DNA of 64,000 bases from Piscinibacter sp943370595 (lineage in GTDB: Bacteria > Pseudomonadota > Gammaproteobacteria > Burkholderiales > Burkholderiaceae_C). The notes beneath the pieces were generated by a model. The model did no database searches and was not told the DNA's origin. It saw only the letters and a program-made list of their open reading frames with translations. Position numbers and translations under genes: made by a program. Of this stretch, positions 43,881-52,208 are shown one piece after another. Every line of letters begins with the position of its first letter. Position 1 is the stretch's first letter. Location: the NCBI GenBank assembly GCA_943370595.1, contig CALRRO020000015.1, positions 1 through 64,000 of the forward strand, read 5' to 3'.

Positions 43881-46049
43881 ATGGCACGCCTTCACCGTAC
43901 GACCCTTCTTCTCACCGCCCGAACGCCGCTCGCGTTGTCGATCGCGCTCGCCTTCACGGCTGCGCATGCACAAACCGCCACACCCGAAGCCCAGCTGGCG
44001 CCCGTCGTCGTGCAGGGCCGAGCCACGCCGCTCGTCACCGTGGGCGGCTGGGGCGAGATTCCACTCGCGCGCACCCCGCTGCAGGCCACAGTGTTCGGTA
44101 CCGAACTCCTCGTGGACCGGGGCGCGCAGCGCCTGTCGGACCTGGTCAGCTTCGACCCGGCCATCAGCGACGCCTACAACACCGAGGGCTACTGGGACTA
44201 TCTGACAGTACGCGGCTTCGTGCTCGACAACCGCTTCAACTACCGCCGCGACGGCCTGCCGATCAGCGCCGAGACCTCGATCGCGCTGGAGAACAAGTCC
44301 CAGGTCGAGGTGCTCAAGGGCACCAGCGGCATGCAGGCCGGAACGAGTGCGCCGGGAGGCCTGGTCAACTTCGTCGTCAAGCGTCCCACGGTCACGCCCC
44401 TGCGGCGCGCTTCGCTGCAATGGCGCGAGCAAGGCACCGTGATCGGCACGGCCGACCTGAGCCAGCGCTTCGGCGCGGGCGAAGCCTTTGGGGTGCGGGT
44501 CAATGCAGTCGCCGCCCGCCTCGACCCGAAGGTGCGTGAGGCCGAGGGCCACCGACGCCTGCTGGCGATCGCAGGAGACTGGCGTGCCAGCCCGGACACC
44601 CTGATCGAAGCCGAGATCGAGACCAGCCGGCGCTCGCAGCCCAGCGTGCCCGGTTTCAGCCTGCTCGGCGACCGCGTGCCGCAGCCGACCGACCCGCGCA
44701 TCAACCTGAACAACCAGGCCTGGGCCCAACCGGTGGTGCTGGACGGGACGACTGCCTCGCTGCGCTGGCAGCAGACGCTCGCGGCCGGATGGAAGTTCAT
44801 CGCCCATGCCGCAACCCAGCGACTGACCAGCGACGACCGCATCGCCTTCCCCTTCGGTTGCTCCGACACGGATGGCAGCTACTACGCAGACCGCTACTGT
44901 CCGAACGGCAACTTCGATCTCTACGACTTCCGCAGCGACGACGAGCGCCGCCGCAACAATGCGCTCGACCTGACGCTGTCAGGCACGCTGCGCAGCGGCA
45001 CGGTCGAACATCGACTCTCGCTCGGCGTGCAGCACAGCCGGGTGACGAACCGCTTCGGGCTGCAGACTTTCGCCTTCAGCGGCACCGGCAACGTCGACGG
45101 CAGCATCCGCGACCTGCCGGCCAACCCGACACCGAACGACGCCAACACCAACCGCGACGAGCGCTCGAGCGAGCTAAGCTTGCGCGACGCCATCGCTTTC
45201 GACGATCGCAACACGCTGTGGCTGGGCGTGCGCCACACGCGGCTGCAACGCGAGAGCTTCCGCACCGATCCGGACGACCGCCGGCCGACCGATTACCGGC
45301 AGTCGCTCACGACGCCATTCGTCGCGATCAGCCACGCCTGGGCGCCGGATCAACTGGTCTATGCCAGCTGGGGCCGCGGTGTGCAATCGGAGGTGGCGCC
45401 GAACCGGTCGCGCTACACCAACGCGGGCGAACCGCTGCCCGCGCTGAAGAGCCGCCAGGTCGAGATCGGCATCAAGGGAAGCGCCGGCGACTCGGAGTGG
45501 AATGCCGCGCTGTTCGACATCAGCCAACCGCTGTTCAGCGACCTCGGTGCCTGCGATGTCGATGCCAGCTGCACACGGCGCGCCGATGGAACCCAGCGCC
45601 ACCGCGGCCTGGACGCGAGCGTGGCCACCCGGCTCGATGCGTGGACGCTGCGCGCCGGACTGCAATGGCTGCGGGCGCGGGTCGAAGGCGTGTCGAACAC
45701 TGCCATCGACGGCAAGGAACCGGCCAACGTGCCGGCGCGCACCCTGAAACTGCAGGCCGACCACCGCCTGGCCGCGCTGCCCGGCCTGACGCTGCAGGGC
45801 GCGCTGGTGGCCGAAAGCCGGCGCATGGCCGTGCCCGACAACAGCGCGCAGATCGGCGGCTGGTCGCGCGTGGACTTGGGCGCGCGCTACGACACGCGCC
45901 TGGGCGGCAGCGCGGTGACCTGGCGTGCCGGCATCGACAACGTCGCCGACCGCCGCGCCTGGCGCGAGTCACCGTACCAGTTCGGACATGCGTACTTGTT
46001 CCCGCTGGCGCCGCGCACCGTCCGCCTGTCCGTCCAGGCCGATCTTTGA
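43881..46049 (+). CDS. TPP-riboswitch-controlled TonB-dependent outer-membrane receptor
   Basis: A 722-residue receptor: signal peptide (ends AAHAQ), plug domain (about 50-180, with LKGTSGMQAGTSAPGGLVNFVVKRP) and a C-terminal beta barrel ending in SVQADL. The barrel contains the siderophore-receptor-like arrangement. Because a TPP riboswitch sits in its leader and no iron-uptake genes are near, the most likely substrate is thiamine, a thiamine phosphate or a pyrimidine/thiazole precursor. Predicted thiamine-regulated outer-membrane receptors are known from comparative genomics; transport here is inferred. Confidence 0.88.
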   Translation: MARLHRTTLLLTARTPLALSIALAFTAAHAQTATPEAQLAPVVVQGRATPLVTVGGWGEIPLARTPLQATVFGTELLVDRGAQRLSDLVSFDPAISDAYNTEGYWDYLTVRGFVLDNRFNYRRDGLPISAETSIALENKSQVEVLKGTSGMQAGTSAPGGLVNFVVKRPTVTPLRRASLQWREQGTVIGTADLSQRFGAGEAFGVRVNAVAARLDPKVREAEGHRRLLAIAGDWRASPDTLIEAEIETSRRSQPSVPGFSLLGDRVPQPTDPRINLNNQAWAQPVVLDGTTASLRWQQTLAAGWKFIAHAATQRLTSDDRIAFPFGCSDTDGSYYADRYCPNGNFDLYDFRSDDERRRNNALDLTLSGTLRSGTVEHRLSLGVQHSRVTNRFGLQTFAFSGTGNVDGSIRDLPANPTPNDANTNRDERSSELSLRDAIAFDDRNTLWLGVRHTRLQRESFRTDPDDRRPTDYRQSLTTPFVAISHAWAPDQLVYASWGRGVQSEVAPNRSRYTNAGEPLPALKSRQVEIGIKGSAGDSEWNAALFDISQPLFSDLGACDVDASCTRRADGTQRHRGLDASVATRLDAWTLRAGLQWLRARVEGVSNTAIDGKEPANVPARTLKLQADHRLAALPGLTLQGALVAESRRMAVPDNSAQIGGWSRVDLGARYDTRLGGSAVTWRAGIDNVADRRAWRESPYQFGHAYLFPLAPRTVRLSVQADL

Positions 46050-46082
46050 CCCCTTGAAAAGCTGGCTATAATGCAAGGCTGT

Positions 46083-46158
46083 TCCTCGATAGCTCAGTCG
46101 GTAGAGCGCCGGACTGTTAATCCGTAGGTCCCTGGTTCGAGCCCAGGTCGGGGAGCCA
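46083..46158 (+). tRNA. tRNA-Asn (GTT)
   Basis: A 76-nt cloverleaf: acceptor TCCTCGA pairs with TCGGGGA (one G-T), D-arm AGCTCAGTCGGTAGAGC, anticodon loop CTGTTAA with anticodon GTT at 46116-46118, T-arm GGTTCGAGCC, discriminator G and encoded CCA. It marks the left limit of the accessory region and is a plausible integration site. Confidence 0.97.
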
Positions 46159-46170
46159 AGAAATGCAAGG

Positions 46171-46200
46171 GTCAGCAGGTTAGCGCCTGCTGACTTTTTT
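46171..46200 (+). terminator. Intrinsic terminator of the tRNA-Asn gene
   Basis: GTCAGCAGG / CCTGCTGAC form a 9-bp stem with loop TTAGCG, followed by six T residues. Confidence 0.9.
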
Positions 46201-46592
46201 GCTTTCTGGGTTGGGTTGGTGCCAGTTTGGTGCCAGTTTCTGGGCCGATGGACTTCCAGCACTGCAACCCAGTCTGACTGTTGTGGTGGCGCCGCATCTG
46301 GGACTCACCAGCAAGCCAGTGCTGCAAAGTCATCATGACTTCGTTGCGGCAGCGCCTAGGCTTGGAGCCGCGCCGAGCGACCGCTACGTGGCGTACCGGA
46401 GCCGATGACTGCGGATCAGTGGAAGGTTCTTCACGGCCACCTCCTGCCGGTTGCGACTGGCGGCATGCTGCCGACTCAACGCGCCGTTCACTCGCTTGAC
46501 GGCGAACATCCGCATCGTCGGCCGTTGCGAACCAACGAGGTCAGATTGCGCTTGGCACGGATTGGCCTCCTCGGGAGAGTTCACCGCACTCG
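46201..46592. other. Gene-free stretch behind tRNA-Asn
   Basis: About 390 bp with no convincing gene on either strand. It opens with a tandem TTGGTGCCAG (46216-46225 and 46227-46236). Short frames here lack ribosome sites and recognisable motifs. It may be the left end of the island with a decayed integrase region, but nothing proves this. Confidence 0.5.
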
Positions 46593-49500
46593 CTACGCTT
46601 CGGCCACGCGCGAAAGCGGGTTCATGTCGAAGGAGTATCGGGCCACGTGCGGCAGCCACTGGCGCAGAAGGTCAACGTCCGTAGGAAACGTGGACGCCCC
46701 AACCAAGGCCTGCAGAGCACTAGCGAGACCAGACAACTCATCTTCGTCGCCTCCGCGGCTGGCCGCGGTGAGGAGACCGGTGGCGACGCTGTCGAAACTC
46801 GGCAGCTCAGCCAGCAGACTCGGAAAGTGCTTGGCCGCCCACCGCGGTGAGTGGATCACCACCGCCAGCAGCAGCATGGGTACCTGGAATGCACCTGGAA
46901 ACCCCTCCGAACCCTCGAACCGCGGCAAGTCGGACAGGGGGACGCGCGCCTTCAGGATGCGGTAGACATTGACCAGACGCTTCGCGGCTCTCGGCGATGG
47001 AATCAGGGCATAGAGCGTGGTCGCATAGGCCGCCTCCCAGGTCTGGATGACCAACGCATCCTCGGCCACCTCGAACGTTGTCTCATTCTCGACGAGCCTC
47101 CTCGCAAGTCCTGGCTTTGTCTCATCGGACGGAGCATGCCCTCCGGTTGCCGCGGGCTCGATAGTCGTCTGCGGACTCGGCGCCCCCACTGGCTGCTGCG
47201 GCGCGGAAGTTGAGTCGGTCGGTGACACCGACGGCGCTGGCGGGGCCGCGACCGCAGGCTGTCCCGAGCCCGGGAACCCGTCGATCGCGGTGCCTGGGAG
47301 TGCATCCGTGCGCGCCTTCTGTCCGGCGTTCGACGGCAGCAGCAGTCCCTCGACAAGCTTGCCGTAGCCTGCTGGCGACATGGCTCGAAGGTTGTACGGC
47401 ACCTGGATGATCTTTTCGAGGTAGTGCTGAGGTGTCGTCATCCACTCGGAGGGATTGGCGGTGAAGCGCGAAGCATCGCCTTTGAACTCCTGGAAGTGCG
47501 TGGCCAGCGAGTGCAGAAGCCATCGAGGGTCGACGCCGACCACCACGACAAAGAGTGGATAGGCCAGAAGTAGATGGACAGCCTGTAAGACATCAACCAC
47601 CTTGTTGGCCGGGCAGCGATCCAGGTCGTCGATGTACAAGATGATCCGGTCTACCGCCTGCTGTCCAGGATTCAGACTGACCCGCACAGACAGCCGATCG
47701 GCCAGAGCTTCAAAATCCTGGCGCACGGTAGAGATGAGGCCCAAGTGCTTGCGGTAGTCATCGGAGCCCGTCCGCTCGGATAGAAACCGGGCGAGGCTGG
47801 TGCCCTCCTGCAACGCCCGCAGTCTCTGTTCAATCTCGACGACACGACCCGTGGCGGCGGTCAGCCGCGCCTCGGCCTGCTGCTCTGAGATCTTCAGCTG
47901 CTCGACCTCGGCATGGAGCTTGACCTCTTCTGGTGTAGGTTGACTACGCTTGGCCTCATAGAGCTTCTCGACCGCTTGCCTTGCCTGTTCCACCTTGTCA
48001 AGGTTGAACCTGACCACCTCGATACCCTTGCGGATCGAAGACGTCGCCGCTGCAACGATCGCAGTCACCTGACCAAGGACGGCAGTGATCGCAACAGTCA
48101 CCGCGTTCAGACTGGTCCAGTTGTGGAGGCCCCAGGCCAGCAGCGGGATGCCGAATAGCGCCAGGACAACCAATCCGAAGAAGAGCGGCGCGTTCTTTTG
48201 TGTTGCCATGGCCGAGATCAGAGAAGCCGTGCGGCCCTTGAGTGTGTAAGCCTCATTGGCGGCCTTTCTAAAGTCCTGCAGCCCACTCAGGGCCTTGGGC
48301 AACCCCAACCCCTCGAGCGCCTGATCGACCTGTAGTTTGGCTGCTGGATCCTGCGTCAGCAACGTGGCCAGGTCGCTGACTTGCAAGTCCTTTAGCTTGA
48401 TCTCCTTTTCCTGCCGCTGCACGCGCAGCGCACCCAGTCGCTCCTCTTCGACGACGAGTGAATCGGCGACCCTTTGCTTCTCGGCCACCGCAGCCGCGGT
48501 ACTCTCTTGCGCACTGCTCAGGTCCAACAGGAGCGCAGCGCGCTGCTGTTCGGGAGTCATCGTCGGGGAGACATGAGAGGCCAGGCGTTGAAGAATGAAC
48601 GTGACCAGGCTGGCCCACAGGTTGGTGTCAACGTAGTGCCAAGCATTGAACTCGATCTGCACGACCTGGGTGCAGTAGGTCGACGAGGCACCCGCGGTCG
48701 GCCGTGCCGCGAGTTCACGCACCCGCCTGCGCATCTCGCGCATGAAGAAGCTCTTGCCGGAGCCCCAAGGGCCGAACAGGCCGATGGCCAGTGGCGGCGA
48801 GACCTCGCGGGCAACCATGATCGCGGTCAGCGTGTGGACGTCCTGGGCAATGCCGAGCTCGTCCGGCTGGTCACCGACGCTGTCGGATGCATAGCCCGCG
48901 ATCTGGTAGCCGGACGACGCGGCGCCGGCGTCGAGCTGCATCAGGCCGTTCTGCAGTCGCGCAGCCACGGCGGCTACTTCCGGATTTCGCCTGAGTCGTC
49001 TCAGTTCGGCGACGACCGTTCGCCTGTCAAAGGCGGCGAGCAAGTAGATCAGCCTCTTCGACGAGGGCTGGCTGGACGTGTTTGCCACCGCGAGAAGCAG
49101 ATCCAGCACACGTGCCAAGCCAGGCGTCTGCGTCAGGACGGGCGCAGCAGCGCGCGCCATCGGTGGACTGGCCAGCGCATAGAAGACATCGTAAGCCAGT
49201 GGCGTGCCTTCAGCGCTCCGCTCAAGCTGTTCGCACGCCTGGGGAGCCAACTCCGGAATGGGTACCACTCGGAGGATGCGCAGCACGGCCCAGACTACTT
49301 CGAAGGTCTCGGCACGTAGCCGTTCACGGAAGGATGACAGCAGTGCCTGGTCGTCGGGGCTTTCGATGGCTCTTGCCAGATCTGCCACTTCGCTGGCCGT
49401 GTCGCTCTTCGCCGTCTGGAGGGCAAGGGTGAGGCATTCAGCTCTCTCGGAGTTCAGGCTGGCAAGCACCCAGTAGCGGACGCTGCGGTCCGGCTCGTGG

Positions 49501-50210
49501 GTGGGGTCGACATGCTTGAGGAGAATCTCCGAGGTCGAATGGTTCGATGCGTCGAGCATCGTGAGCGCGCTGAGCATCCACGATCGCGCTGAAGCGATCT
49601 TGTTGGGGTCTCGAATGGCGCTGGCGAACCTGTTCTCGCTACCCGGACTGAACGGCCCCGTGATCTCGGTGCGCAGGCGCTCGGAGAGTGCGTCGCGGTC
49701 GAGCGCTGGGTGGACGCGGTTACCGGCAATCTGCTCCAGGGAGTCTTGTCTGTCCTCCTCGCTGCCGTCCACCAGGGCCCGAATGATCCGGTTGATGAAG
49801 GCGTTTGACGCCGCTGCGGGAGCGCGAATCAGTTCGATCAGGTCAGCGAGCTTGGCCGGGTCCTCCGCGCGCCAGTCCAGATACCTAATGCGCCGAAAGA
49901 GTCCTCCAACCTCATCCAACGCCTCCCTTGGCGCGTCTCCGATCAGCACGGGAAGGATCCGCTTCGCCTGGGTGACGGCGCTCTCGACGATCCTGCGGTG
50001 GTTAGGTCCCCATCCATTGCTCCCCAGAAACACGACAACATTGCGCGAGGCACGCAACTGAGGTGCCTCATCCGCGGGCTCGCCAATCTTGATGTCGGTC
50101 CGCCAGAAGTGCGTATGTAGTCCAGCCTCCTCCAGCCCCGCGTTGATCATGGCAACTCGGTCTTCGCCTTCGTGATAAGCGAGGAACGCGTCGATGGGAG
50201 TCGAGTTCAT
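46593..50210 (-). CDS. TIR-HEAT-KAP NTPase fusion, candidate anti-phage protein
   Basis: A 1205-residue protein. Residues 1-125 look like a TIR domain: DAFLAYHEGEDR opens it, VVVFLGSNGWGP is a core strand, and W67 with E76 (RRIVESAVTQ) fit the catalytic-glutamate position. About 140-430 is helical and HEAT-like. A KAP-family P-loop NTPase follows: Walker A G480-S487 (GPWGSGKS), a coiled-coil stretch, the family's hallmark pair of membrane helices (about 675-695 and 702-722) between Walker A and Walker B, and Walker B IILYIDDLD at 856-864. A Pro-rich linker (about 960-1010) leads to a C-terminal helical part. KAP NTPases include phage-exclusion proteins and TIR domains cleave NAD, so abortive defence is likely but inferred. 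Two small genes lie upstream on the same strand. Confidence 0.82.
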   Translation of the reverse strand: MNSTPIDAFLAYHEGEDRVAMINAGLEEAGLHTHFWRTDIKIGEPADEAPQLRASRNVVVFLGSNGWGPNHRRIVESAVTQAKRILPVLIGDAPREALDEVGGLFRRIRYLDWRAEDPAKLADLIELIRAPAAASNAFINRIIRALVDGSEEDRQDSLEQIAGNRVHPALDRDALSERLRTEITGPFSPGSENRFASAIRDPNKIASARSWMLSALTMLDASNHSTSEILLKHVDPTHEPDRSVRYWVLASLNSERAECLTLALQTAKSDTASEVADLARAIESPDDQALLSSFRERLRAETFEVVWAVLRILRVVPIPELAPQACEQLERSAEGTPLAYDVFYALASPPMARAAAPVLTQTPGLARVLDLLLAVANTSSQPSSKRLIYLLAAFDRRTVVAELRRLRRNPEVAAVAARLQNGLMQLDAGAASSGYQIAGYASDSVGDQPDELGIAQDVHTLTAIMVAREVSPPLAIGLFGPWGSGKSFFMREMRRRVRELAARPTAGASSTYCTQVVQIEFNAWHYVDTNLWASLVTFILQRLASHVSPTMTPEQQRAALLLDLSSAQESTAAAVAEKQRVADSLVVEEERLGALRVQRQEKEIKLKDLQVSDLATLLTQDPAAKLQVDQALEGLGLPKALSGLQDFRKAANEAYTLKGRTASLISAMATQKNAPLFFGLVVLALFGIPLLAWGLHNWTSLNAVTVAITAVLGQVTAIVAAATSSIRKGIEVVRFNLDKVEQARQAVEKLYEAKRSQPTPEEVKLHAEVEQLKISEQQAEARLTAATGRVVEIEQRLRALQEGTSLARFLSERTGSDDYRKHLGLISTVRQDFEALADRLSVRVSLNPGQQAVDRIILYIDDLDRCPANKVVDVLQAVHLLLAYPLFVVVVGVDPRWLLHSLATHFQEFKGDASRFTANPSEWMTTPQHYLEKIIQVPYNLRAMSPAGYGKLVEGLLLPSNAGQKARTDALPGTAIDGFPGSGQPAVAAPPAPSVSPTDSTSAPQQPVGAPSPQTTIEPAATGGHAPSDETKPGLARRLVENETTFEVAEDALVIQTWEAAYATTLYALIPSPRAAKRLVNVYRILKARVPLSDLPRFEGSEGFPGAFQVPMLLLAVVIHSPRWAAKHFPSLLAELPSFDSVATGLLTAASRGGDEDELSGLASALQALVGASTFPTDVDLLRQWLPHVARYSFDMNPLSRVAEA

Positions 50211-50251
50211 TGTTTTCGCGCCGGCAGGGTTGTTGATGGGGACGCGTCGGG

Positions 50252-51083
50252 CTAGTAGCTAGGGAGGGAGTGGTAGTGCAAGTTCATGTTCGTAAAGCCA
50301 ACCGGGAGAAGCGCCTCGACGCCTCCGCCAGATTGACCGAACGCAGGCGCTACTGCGCCGACGTCGATGGGAGTTCCGGGCGGTGGGACGAGCAGGATCA
50401 GATGCTTGTAGGGCAAAGGAACTGGGAGGGCAAAGCGTGCCACGGACCTCCAGTCCCGAGACAATCTTCTGCCCATCCCTGTACGGCGTGCAGAACGTTC
50501 CGCGCCTGACAAGGCCTGTCGTCGAGTTCACTCGCGCGTCCGGAACCGCGAAGGTAAAGCGGATGAATCCGTCGTCGCCGCCAGTCATGACACTGATCGG
50601 ACGCATCGTCCCTGGCGGCGGAACGACAGGGCCAATGGGGGAACCTGGCGCGGGTACGGGCGTCGGTGTCGGCAAAGAGGAGGAAGTCAGCGAAGCCAGC
50701 ACACTGTGCAGCTGCATGCGCTGGTCGAAGCCAGAAGCCAGCGTTCCCCCGTCAATCGTGGCCAAGCACTGAACCTCAGCGGCTGCATCTGCCCAACATA
50801 GCTCATGCCCGAATCTTTGATCCGGGACGATGCAACAGTACTTGGGCACCCGCTTGCCATCGAAGAAGGACTGTCCGGCAGCACTGCGGTAGCTCTGCTC
50901 AAAAAAGGCATCGACGATGGGGAGTAACCAGCGGCTCGAAAGAAGCAAGGCTCTCACACCCGGAAGTAGATCCCCGTCGACGTTGATCGAGCCAGAGAAG
51001 AACTGCATCCCCATGGCGGCTTCGTCTCCGTCCAGGAACACATCCTGAACGGCACGGATCGTGAGCTTCCCCTTAGGCTTCAT
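50252..51083 (-). pseudogene. Unrecognised gene with a +1 frameshift, upstream of the TIR-KAP gene
   Basis: From the ATG at 51083 (MKPKGKLTIRAVQDVF) the frame gives a coherent protein to about residue 220 and then turns Arg/Pro-rich. In the +1 frame the sequence stays protein-like (ALPVPLPYKHLILLVPPPG) to a TAG at 50252. Skipping one base near 50430-50445 (ACGCTTTGCCC) joins the two parts to about 275 residues. The protein has a Pro-rich linker (PTPTPVPAPGSPIGPVVP) and no motif I recognise. It starts inside the stop of the gene before it (ATGA) and ends about 40 bp before the TIR-KAP start, so the three look like one operon. Real mutation, sequencing error and programmed frameshifting are all open. 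Confidence 0.5.
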
Positions 51084-51533
51084 CTAGACCTCCAATCGAG
51101 CAGTGGCCGCACTCGGCAGCCGCAGTCTGCCGTCGCGTCAGGGGGCAATCCGTCATTCCAATTGATGACGCCGACAGGACTGCGAGCTGCGGCCATTGCG
51201 CCGGCGATGATGCGCTTCACTCGCAAGAAGTCCGAATGATCGTCGATCCAAACCGCCCGCAACGATTCGCGGCGAGTGCGGGCTGCCGTAGATCACCCCA
51301 GACGGACGTGCCACGGCGATCCGCACACGCGGCGAAGTCATGCCGGGCTGCAAGATTCCTGCGTTGACGAGCGAGGGGTTCAGGTTTCGGGCACCGAATC
51401 GCTGGGCTGCTATTTCTTCTTGGGGTCGCGAGAGGACGGCAATCGCCCAGCAGGCCACGGCCGCGATAGATGATCCAGGAGGTCCATACCGCTCCGACAC
51501 TTTTCGGCCCAAAATCATCGCCCGCGAGCCCAC
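51080..51533 (-). pseudogene. Unrecognised small gene with a +1 frameshift, first of the TIR-KAP cluster
   Basis: A frame starting near 51533 or 51518 (MILGRKVSERYG) encodes a protein-like stretch (NLNPSLVNAGILQPGMTSP, VRIAVARPSGVIYGSPHS). The reading then continues sensibly only in the +1 frame (SLRAVWIDDHSDFLRVKRII) to a TGA at 51080-51082. One extra base near 51255-51270 explains both. The rebuilt product is about 150 residues with no recognised family. The stop overlaps the next gene's ATG. It is divergent from the AlpA-type gene, 47 bp away. Confidence 0.42.
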
Positions 51534-51579
51534 CTGCAGCGCCTAGAGTTCTCCTCAGACGCAGCCCAGGAGCCGCCTG

Positions 51580-51810
51580 ATGAGCCAGACGCAGACCGAG
51601 TCGAAACCGCCCGCCGCCGAGGTGCAGCCCGCCGTGTTCGTCCGGATGGCTGCCGTCGTGCGCATGACCGGACTCGGCCGGTCGACAATCTACCGATTGA
51701 TGGCCGAGGACAAGTTCCCGTCACCGGTCCGCCTCGCCAAGCGCGCCGTGGCGTGGCGCCGCATCGACCTCGATCAGTGGAGCGCCGGCCGGCCCACGGT
51801 GTCGCACTGA
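51580..51810 (+). CDS. AlpA-family helix-turn-helix regulator
   Basis: A 76-residue protein with the AlpA/MerR-like HTH seen in CP4-57-type regulators: RMAAVVRMTGLGRSTIYRLM, then FPSPVRLAKRAVAWRRIDLDQW. Such proteins control excision or transfer genes of integrated elements. It starts soon after a GGAG-like site and stands alone on the plus strand between minus-strand genes. Confidence 0.85.
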   Translation: MSQTQTESKPPAAEVQPAVFVRMAAVVRMTGLGRSTIYRLMAEDKFPSPVRLAKRAVAWRRIDLDQWSAGRPTVSH

Positions 51811-51849
51811 CACCCTCGCAGCGAGAAGTCCACTCGCAGGCGCACCGGC

Positions 51850-52155
51850 TTACGCCGGCATCGAAAGCTTCAGCACGGCGCCGATCAACAGCAGCGCGCC
51901 CAGCACCTTGCCCCAGCGCCAGGTCGTGAACCAGTAACGGTGATTCACCCAAAGTGCGCGGTGCAGTCGCCCGAGCCCAAGCAGCACGGCGAGCGCCGTG
52001 ACGAACGGGCCGACCAAGCCCGCCGGCCCCGGCACTTGCCCGACCAGCAGCACCCACATCAGCGGCCAGATGATCGCACCGACGGCCGCGAGCAAACGCC
52101 GGCCGGGCCAATCAGGCGCGTCCGGCCGGGGTTCGCGAGCAACCAGCAGCCACAT
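51850..52155 (-). CDS. Small membrane protein of the mobile element
   Basis: A 101-residue protein with hydrophobic helices at about 21-39 and 47-64 and a third at about 82-97. A strong GGAGGA ribosome site precedes the ATG at 52155, which decides the start; the longer open frame upstream is not coding. It contains YWFTTWRWGK between the last helices. No family is recognised. It follows the broken parB-like gene closely and probably belongs to the same transcript. Confidence 0.65.
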   Translation of the reverse strand: MWLLVAREPRPDAPDWPGRRLLAAVGAIIWPLMWVLLVGQVPGPAGLVGPFVTALAVLLGLGRLHRALWVNHRYWFTTWRWGKVLGALLLIGAVLKLSMPA

Positions 52156-52208
52156 GATTCCTCCGACCCGAAACACGCGGGCGGATTCACCCCGCCCGCG
52201 CGATCCGG

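Noticed and set aside
46405..46965. Short plus-strand frames behind tRNA-Asn
   Set aside because: No ribosome sites or motifs, and most overlap the TIR-KAP 3' end in antisense.
50415..50450. RF2-type programmed frameshift at the first TIR-KAP-cluster lesion
   Set aside because: CTT-TGC resembles the RF2 slip site but lacks the in-frame stop and the upstream Shine-Dalgarno stimulator, so a programmed event is not supported.
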